Notes under the pieces: generated by a model
Database searches by the model: none
Seen by the model: the letters and a program-made list of their open reading frames with translations, nothing else
What the model was told of the DNA's origin: nothing
Assembly: GCA_900545175.1 (NCBI GenBank)
Contig: UQYF01000045.1
Coordinates: 1-20,665 of the forward strand
Reading direction: 5' to 3'
DNA length: 20,665 nt
DNA from: an uncultured Eubacteriales bacterium
Lineage (GTDB): Bacteria > Bacillota > Clostridia > Lachnospirales > Lachnospiraceae
Position numbers and translations under genes: made by a program
In this document: piece by piece, positions 15,880 through 20,665 of the stretch
Position numbering within the stretch: position 1 is the stretch's first letter
How the letters are laid out: each line of letters opens with the position of its first letter

Positions 15880-15936
15880 GGCAAAACATGCTCTATACTC
15901 TCAGCGTGTATAACGTATTACATTTATGCATATCAC
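15880..15936 (-). repeat. Third copy of the dispersed repeat core
   Basis: On the minus strand it reads TGATATGCATAAATGTAATA, then CGTTATACAC, 14 variable bases and GCATGTTTTGCC. This matches the core of the arms at 2338-2470 and 3094-3229, which have 15 variable bases in the same place. It again lies immediately downstream of a gene, the GH13 enzyme ending at 15955. Here CTCAGC (minus strand of 15950-15945) and GCTGAG (15905-15900) flank the core and could close a stem around it. Confidence 0.75.
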
Positions 15937-15954
15937 TACTTTTTGCTGAGATTT

Positions 15955-17673
15955 TTATAGTACTATCACAGCGGCATCAAGCCCCTCCACTTTTCCGTCA
16001 AAGAGGCTCTCCCCGAGCAGATTAACCTTCTGTGCATACTCATTAAATTCCTTCACATTGCTGCTGCAGTTGAAAATCAAGGCAACGGTCTCTTCGCCGT
16101 TTTTCCTGAGCATAACAATCGTCTCCTCGTCGTCACTTGTGATTGTCTCAATCAGTTCGCCTTCCACGATGCAGGCATGTGTTTTTCTGACCTGCATCAG
16201 CCGCTTATACCATTCATACATCTCCTTGTCACGGTATTCCTCATCCCAGTACATGCCACGTCTGCAATCCGGATCATTTGCTCCCGGCATCGCCGCCTCG
16301 TCTCCGTAATAAACCATAGGCATTCCCGGCAACAGCAATTGAAAGGCTGCTGCCAGATGCTGTTTTTTCTTATCATTATTACATAGGTGCAGGAACCTTG
16401 CCGTATCATGGCTGTCAATCAGATTCCACATAAGCGGATAGCACTTTTTATTAAGCCTGCCCTCCAGATATCCAAGATTCTGCACGAACCGGCTTACACT
16501 GATTTTTTCATCCGCAATCAGATCTATCAGGTTAAGATAAAACGGATAATTCATGACCGTATCCCACTCATCCCCTTCAAGGAAATCCCCTGCATAATGC
16601 CATATTTCTCCGACTATCAGCGCATCCTTCTTCACTGCCTTGACTGCCCTTCTGAAGCGCTTCCAGAAAAAATGGCTGATTTCGTCACCTACATCCATTC
16701 TCCATCCGTCGATATCACATTCCTTAATCCAATAGCAGGCAACGTCTGTGACGAATTTCTCAACCTCTGGATTTTTCAGATTAAGCTTTGGCATTCCGCC
16801 GTAATAAGCAAAGCATTTGAAGTTCGGAAGTTGCCCCGGTTCGTTTTTAAGCGGAAAATCATCGATAAAATACCAGTCACGATATTTTGATTGCTCTCCT
16901 TTTTCCAGAATATCCACGAATGCAAAAAATTCTCTTCCCGTATGGTTGAATACTGCATCCATAACCACCTTCATTCCACGCTCGTGCGCCTTTTGTACAA
17001 GCTCCCTAAGCTCCTGTGTTGTTCCAAACGAAGGGTCAATACAGTAATAATCAATGGTATCGTACTTATGGCAGGAGTTCGATTTGAAAATAGGTGTCAT
17101 ATACAAAACATCAATTCCCAGCTCCCGGATATAATCCAGATGCTCTATAATGCCTCTGAGATCACCATGCAGATTATCCGCAGACGTAATCGGTGCCTTA
17201 TACCACAGCTCCTTGTCTACCGGACGTGACGCTGCAAAACGGGCCGGGAAAATCTGGTACACCACCTTGTTCGCCGCCCACTCCGGCACCTCAAACATTT
17301 CTTCCTCTCTGAGATTCTGCGGACAGTCAAACATTCTATCCCTGTTCGTAATACATTCCTTGCTGAACTCATAATTACCGTAATATACCTTTTCCCCCTG
17401 CATATCCGTAAATTCAAAGAAATAGCGGAGGCATACCAGATGCATCTGAAGCTGCACCTCATAATAATCATGAAACTGTGATGTGGCAGCCTTCTTCATC
17501 GGAATCATCTTTCTGGTATCCTTCAATTCCATCGGGATATACTTATCCTCATAGTGAAGAATTATCTCCTTCATATCATCCTTCTTTACCTGCACGCGTA
17601 TCACAAATAAATCCTTATCGACTGCATAGCAGAATCTTTTGTCCATATCATGAAAAATTGCTGAATATTCCAT
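15955..17673 (-). CDS. GH13 neopullulanase / cyclomaltodextrinase-type alpha-glucosidase
   Basis: Cytoplasmic alpha-glucan hydrolase (572 residues, no signal peptide), expected to cut imported maltodextrins, cyclodextrins or pullulan fragments. The N-terminal ~125 residues form a beta domain like CBM34, typical of the GH13_20 group. The catalytic barrel follows with region I DAVFNH (239-244), MPKLN (294-298), nucleophile D327 in GWRMDV, acid/base E356 in VGEIWH and D423 in LIDSHDTAR. A C-terminal beta domain starts near 490. All catalytic residues are present. The start is preceded by AAAGGGGAAC. The gene is probably monocistronic with its own promoter; repeat copy C lies just after the stop. 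Exact substrate preference cannot be read from sequence. Confidence 0.93.
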   Translation of the reverse strand: MEYSAIFHDMDKRFCYAVDKDLFVIRVQVKKDDMKEIILHYEDKYIPMELKDTRKMIPMKKAATSQFHDYYEVQLQMHLVCLRYFFEFTDMQGEKVYYGNYEFSKECITNRDRMFDCPQNLREEEMFEVPEWAANKVVYQIFPARFAASRPVDKELWYKAPITSADNLHGDLRGIIEHLDYIRELGIDVLYMTPIFKSNSCHKYDTIDYYCIDPSFGTTQELRELVQKAHERGMKVVMDAVFNHTGREFFAFVDILEKGEQSKYRDWYFIDDFPLKNEPGQLPNFKCFAYYGGMPKLNLKNPEVEKFVTDVACYWIKECDIDGWRMDVGDEISHFFWKRFRRAVKAVKKDALIVGEIWHYAGDFLEGDEWDTVMNYPFYLNLIDLIADEKISVSRFVQNLGYLEGRLNKKCYPLMWNLIDSHDTARFLHLCNNDKKKQHLAAAFQLLLPGMPMVYYGDEAAMPGANDPDCRRGMYWDEEYRDKEMYEWYKRLMQVRKTHACIVEGELIETITSDDEETIVMLRKNGEETVALIFNCSSNVKEFNEYAQKVNLLGESLFDGKVEGLDAAVIVL

Positions 17674-17703
17674 AGAAGTTCCCCTTTACATTTTTTTGCT
17701 TTT

Positions 17704-17732
17704 ATTGTATTTTAACTCACTTTTTTGTACAA
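17704..17732 (-). promoter_or_regulatory. Sigma-A promoter of the GH13 gene
   Basis: The minus strand reads TTGTAC (17732-17727), a 17-bp spacer and TACAAT (17709-17704). The ATG lies about 25 nt below the expected start site, with the ribosome site between. Confidence 0.7.
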
Positions 17733-17850
17733 TTCTAACATTATATCCATGATATTTTTAACTTTTTCTACTATTGGACTTATATTACGGCAGCTTACGG
17801 AGCGTACTGCCTGAAACATTCCGATATAGCATGGCTGTATGGCAGCAAGC

Positions 17851-18047
17851 TCTTTTAGCCGCTCAACCTTTTATCTTCATTACCAGGATCAATCTGCATT
17901 GCTTGAGGACATTGAAAAAAAGGTTCCCGAAAAATAATGCACGGCTACCTTAATATAATTGTTGACTGGATCAATAATGATTTTAACTTAAAACCACACA
18001 AGCTCGCAGAAATAATATATCATATATGTAACATCATTGTAACATAA
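17851..18047 (+). pseudogene. Decayed TetR-family regulator fragments
   Basis: Two reading frames keep pieces of a TetR-type repressor. Frame one (17851-17937) reads SFSRSTFYLHYQDQSALLED and ends at TAA; this is the recognition helix and following tyrosine-rich turn of TetR proteins. Frame two (17937-18047) reads HGYLNIIVDWINNDF and then LKPHKLAEIIYHI, ending at TAA, which resembles a TetR C-terminal helix. A normal member has about 190 residues, so the first ~35 and some 90 in the middle are missing or scrambled. Decayed sequence may extend back to about 17790. It should be non-functional. The rest of 17733-18098 holds nothing else I can support. Confidence 0.65.
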
Positions 18048-18098
18048 GTCAGCTCCGGAGGCAGCATTTTAAATCACTATTCGAACAAAAGAAAAACC

Positions 18099-18127
18099 TT
18101 GCGGTATGGTCAGTAATTTGCTAGAAT
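18099..18127 (+). promoter_or_regulatory. Promoter of the 349-residue membrane protein gene
   Basis: TTGCGG (18099-18104), 17-bp spacer, TAGAAT (18122-18127). The ribosome site GGAGG is at 18151-18155, 6 nt before the ATG at 18162. Spacing is ideal although both boxes deviate from consensus. Confidence 0.55.
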
Positions 18128-18161
18128 GCTAAGTATTATATAAAACAAATGGAGGTATCGC

Positions 18162-19211
18162 ATGAACAGGCTGATTTTTATTCTGGCGTTAGCTCTCCTC
18201 GCCGGTATCATTTTCCTGATCACGGGGCGGAACAGACGGCAGATCAAAAGAATTCCTCCGGGGATGTCAATCTTATGCCAGCCGCCCGGAAAACGATATG
18301 TGCTTTATGCACTTGGTGTTATGGTGCTGGTAGTTGTGGGATTTTTTTCGGTGCTGTTTGTGATGGATGGAGCACCGGAGGAGGCCATAGGAATGTGGGG
18401 GCTATGCGTGGGCATGGCTGTGTTGGTATTTGTTCTGATGATCTTTTGCGGAAATGTGATGGCCAGAGAATGCACATATTTTGACCAGGAGCGGATTCAG
18501 ATTGAGCGGGCATTCCGGAAACCGAAAACATTTGCGTGGGAGAATATCCGGCGGATCGATGGAGGATTTGACAGGAAGGTAAATCTGTATTTGGCAGATG
18601 GTACGAAGATACTTACGGCGGATATCAGCATGGTCAATTATGAAACATTCTGTCAGATGGTAAAAGTCCGGTGCCCGGAGGCGGTCAAAGGATATTACCT
18701 GTCACAGGCTTATGACCGTCCCAATAAGCGTATCCTGCGCTATGGTTCGGAGTACTACGTGCTGGCGATTATTGGGCTTATGATGCTTGGAATATATGTA
18801 GCGGCGCTTTTGTCTTCCGATGGCAATATATTCTTGCAGGAGCTTTTTAAGCAGCGTTCATCGTTTTCTGAAATATTTTCAGTATGGTTTGCACCTGTCT
18901 GCGGCGTGGTAAGCCTGATCGGTCTGTTTATGCTTTGCAATACAAATATCCGATATTTTGAAGAAAAAATGACGGTGAAATTTCCTCTACGAAGGAAGAA
19001 AGATGTATATTGGAGAAATATCCGGCGGATTGAGGGAATCGCAGTGCAAGTGAACGGCAGAAAAGTCTGGAAAAAGCTACGGTTGTATACAGATGATACT
19101 GTATACAAATTAAATGTTGGATATCTGACCTATGGAAAAGATGATTTTTTCGCAGCGCTCCAGAAAATGGCTAAGCGGTATGAGATCCCATGGACGACGG
19201 AGATACGATAG
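18162..19211 (+). CDS. Hypothetical membrane protein with internally duplicated PH-like domain
   Basis: I cannot name a function. The 349-residue protein has hydrophobic helices at about 3-20, 46-67, 78-98, 196-218 and 239-261. Each of the two later helix pairs is followed by a similar soluble module. Module one (about 102-170) contains YFDQERIQIERAF and FAWENIRRIDG; module two (about 263-341) contains YFEEKMTVKF and VYWRNIRRIEG. Both continue with short beta strands and end in a helix, as in bacterial PH-like domains, so the protein arose by duplication. The gene stands alone, opposite in strand to its neighbours. Its coding sequence looks more GC-rich than its surroundings, which may hint at transfer. 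Confidence 0.8.
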   Translation: MNRLIFILALALLAGIIFLITGRNRRQIKRIPPGMSILCQPPGKRYVLYALGVMVLVVVGFFSVLFVMDGAPEEAIGMWGLCVGMAVLVFVLMIFCGNVMARECTYFDQERIQIERAFRKPKTFAWENIRRIDGGFDRKVNLYLADGTKILTADISMVNYETFCQMVKVRCPEAVKGYYLSQAYDRPNKRILRYGSEYYVLAIIGLMMLGIYVAALLSSDGNIFLQELFKQRSSFSEIFSVWFAPVCGVVSLIGLFMLCNTNIRYFEEKMTVKFPLRRKKDVYWRNIRRIEGIAVQVNGRKVWKKLRLYTDDTVYKLNVGYLTYGKDDFFAALQKMAKRYEIPWTTEIR

Positions 19212-19262
19212 GCATCCCGCATTGATAAGTATTCCGGGTGATTATTTTCACCTAAATCGAAA

Positions 19263-19293
19263 AAAGCAGCAATGCTTTCTCCATTGCTGCTTT
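19263..19293 (-). terminator. Terminator of the marR operon (possibly bidirectional)
   Basis: AAAGCAGCAATG (19263-19274) pairs perfectly with CATTGCTGCTTT (19282-19293) over a 7-nt loop. On the minus strand it is followed by six T residues, making it the terminator of the operon ending at 19305. The plus strand has only three T residues, so it may also stop the gene ending at 19211, but less well. Confidence 0.8.
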
Positions 19294-19304
19294 AAATCCT
19301 GTTA

Positions 19305-19606
19305 TTATATATTTAAAATAATATAAAATACAGTCATGGTGATAGATGATACCTGCAATCCTATTCCCAGCTGTCTCTTTATCTTATCATTACTTCCGCA
19401 CACTGCCCGGATGATTCTAGGTACCAGATGGAAAGCATCCCCTCCGCAAAGTGTCAGCGTTAATATTCCATACAGGATAAATAAGGTCTTTCCCTGCGAA
19501 AAAAAGAAAACAGCATTGCCGCAATCAGATCAAAAATCAGATATGCCGCATCAAAAACTGCTTCCATTACATCCAGAAGCTGTGGTTTATAATTGTTCTC
19601 TTTCAT
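19305..19606 (-). pseudogene. Frameshifted, truncated integral membrane protein gene
   Basis: From ATG 19606 the minus strand encodes MKENNYKPQLLDVMEAVFDA, then AYLIFDLIAAMLFSFF, before going out of frame. A +1 shift at a run of seven T (19505-19499) restores SQGKTLFILYGILTLTLCGG, then DAFHLVPRIIRAVCG and SSITMTVFYIILNI, ending at TAA 19305. One missing T explains the break. From memory of related Firmicute membrane proteins, the family continues well beyond this stop, so the gene is probably also truncated. It starts 2 nt after the preceding stop, with AGGA upstream, and is the third gene of the marR operon. A phase-variable tract or a sequencing error cannot be excluded. Confidence 0.75.
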
Positions 19607-19608
19607 GA

Positions 19609-20049
19609 TTAATCCTGCTCCCTTCCAATCAATTGACTATAACACAAATAATTTCCGATAAAAATAATTCCTGCCAATGCCAGCGCCAGCCCCAGTCCGG
19701 AATAAAAAAATGCAATAAATATCTCCGGAAATATACCGGCTGCACGGAATCCGATTCCTCCGCTCATCATACAGGTCATAATTAAATATGCTTTCCAGTC
19801 AAAGAAATGCCAGAATGGCCTGCGAGCTTCGTATCCGAGTATCCTTTTTGTATGCTTTTTGCTCATCTTAAAAAACATTAAGCCAAACAGAAGAAATACA
19901 ACTATCGACATCAAATATAAATACCATTTTCTCTCAACATTCATATATGACATCACCCCCAGGCGTGCAACATTAAACCCGGCTATCATCCACACAATGC
20001 CTGCAATCAGCAGTAATGTCCTTTTCCTTACACAGAACTTAGCCTTCAT
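19609..20049 (-). CDS. Hypothetical four-helix membrane protein in marR operon
   Basis: A 146-residue integral membrane protein with hydrophobic segments at about 11-28, 42-60, 86-104 and 108-134, and positively charged stretches (KAKFCVRKR, KMSKKHTKR) that would face the cytoplasm. I do not recognise a functional motif. The start overlaps the marR stop by ATGA, so it is translationally coupled to the regulator and is presumably its target. Since neighbouring MarR proteins often control efflux or stress functions, such a role is possible but not shown. Confidence 0.8.
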   Translation of the reverse strand: MKAKFCVRKRTLLLIAGIVWMIAGFNVARLGVMSYMNVERKWYLYLMSIVVFLLFGLMFFKMSKKHTKRILGYEARRPFWHFFDWKAYLIMTCMMSGGIGFRAAGIFPEIFIAFFYSGLGLALALAGIIFIGNYLCYSQLIGREQD

Positions 20050-20489
20050 CTGCCTGCCTCCTTACTTATTTTCAGCTGCTCTTCTGCGTTGCAGCAGATC
20101 TTGTCAAATATATTGATACATATACGCTTTTCCTCTTCTGTCAATCCGCTTAAGACATTCCTGGCAAACTGTTTTTGTGCGTTTATTCCTGCTTCTACGA
20201 TCAACTCTGCCTTATCTAACAAGACAATCTCAATATGCTTTTTATTATCTTCACTTTGTATTTTTCTGATAAGTCCCTTGTTTTCCAAAGCCTTCAATGA
20301 AGTTGATACATGAGATTTTGTGGATTTTCGTATCTTTACTATTTCAGCCGCGGTATTATGCTGCGGATTATTGTGCAGGAACATGAGTATATCATATTCT
20401 ATCTGTGTTAATCCGTAACGGTCACATACCTCTCCTGAAAGCAATTCATAATAGCTGATAATTGTTTTATGCTTATCCCAAAAGTACAT
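20046..20489 (-). CDS. marR: MarR-family transcriptional regulator
   Basis: A 147-residue winged-helix regulator. The DNA-binding region is at about 28-92: LTQIEYDILMFLHNNP, TAAEIVKIRKSTKSHVSTSL as helix-turn-helix, then KALENKGLIRKIQSEDNKKHIEI as wing. Flanking helices form the usual dimer interface. The start is ATG 20489, with AAGGAGG at 20501-20495. An in-frame ATG at 20549 would overlap the promoter and add 20 unrelated residues. It heads a three-gene unit with two membrane protein genes. An inverted repeat over its own start site suggests autoregulation. The ligand is unknown. Confidence 0.9.
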   Translation of the reverse strand: MYFWDKHKTIISYYELLSGEVCDRYGLTQIEYDILMFLHNNPQHNTAAEIVKIRKSTKSHVSTSLKALENKGLIRKIQSEDNKKHIEIVLLDKAELIVEAGINAQKQFARNVLSGLTEEEKRICINIFDKICCNAEEQLKISKEAGR

Positions 20490-20505
20490 CTCAGCCTCCT
20501 TTATT

Positions 20506-20549
20506 GTTCTATTTAGAACGATTTTATAACAATGCTTCCATACTGTCAA
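20506..20549 (-). promoter_or_regulatory. marR promoter with overlapping operator
   Basis: The minus strand reads TTGACA (20549-20544), a 17-bp spacer and TAAAAT (20526-20521): a near-consensus sigma-A promoter. Directly below is the palindrome GTTCTA-AA-TAGAAC (20519-20506), spanning the predicted start site near 20514. This is the expected position and symmetry of an autorepressing MarR operator. Confidence 0.75.
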
Positions 20550-20665
20550 TAAATTTATAAAGAATTTATATATGATTTTCTGAGTGCCGCATAGGAAATC
20601 ACATTGCAGCTTCTACAATCTCCGTCATAATAAAAATATCTCCATCATTTCAAAAGAGAATGACG

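Overview
The window looks like a chromosomal segment of a low-GC gut Firmicute, most likely a Lachnospiraceae member of the Agathobacter (Eubacterium) rectalis / Roseburia type. The grounds are a CUT2-type galactose transporter tied to a YesM/YesN-type two-component system, a cytoplasmic GH13 maltodextrin hydrolase, strong AGGAGG ribosome sites, sigma-A promoters and short dispersed intergenic repeats. The species is inferred from style and gene content, not from a search. No tRNA, rRNA, CRISPR array or complete insertion sequence was seen.

Left part (1-3240): a plus-strand membrane protein with a degenerate GGDEF and an intact EAL domain (116-2365), behind a 12-bp palindrome and an extended -10 promoter. 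Next is an unrecognised 189-residue minus-strand gene (2484-3053). It is tightly enclosed by two arms of a ~130-bp inverted repeat (2338-2470 and 3094-3229). The core of this repeat recurs at 15880-15936.

Centre (3242-13352, all minus strand): a galactose/glucose system. In transcription order the genes are mglB (13352-12099), mglA (12018-10510) and mglC (10489-8837), then a 15-bp perfect hairpin. A second unit follows: AraC-type response regulator (8701-7091), sensor kinase (7094-5262), an exported type-1 periplasmic-binding-domain protein (5275-4298) and a canonical galactose-binding lipoprotein (4267-3242). Genes in this second unit overlap or nearly touch. The likely logic is that binding proteins capture the sugar outside the membrane, the kinase reads them, the regulator activates mglBAC, and MglA/MglC import the sugar. 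The standout is that the transport binding protein MglB appears to be a natural circular permutation of the galactose-binding fold, while the copy in the sensor operon keeps the normal order. MglC also carries a ~210-residue predicted coiled-coil N-terminal extension.

Right part: a 616-bp intergenic stretch (13353-13968) holds the mglB promoter region, two 30-bp direct repeats, a 153-bp MITE-like or structured-RNA element and the terminator of the next gene. Then come a methyl-accepting chemotaxis protein (15681-13969) and a GH13 neopullulanase/cyclomaltodextrinase (17673-15955), each with a clear sigma-A promoter. Between 17674 and 18161 lies a decayed TetR-family regulator. A plus-strand five-helix membrane protein with an internal duplication (18162-19211) follows. 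Last is a minus-strand marR operon (20489-19305): MarR regulator with an operator over its own promoter, a four-helix membrane protein and a frameshifted, truncated membrane protein. I see nothing to annotate in 20550-20665.
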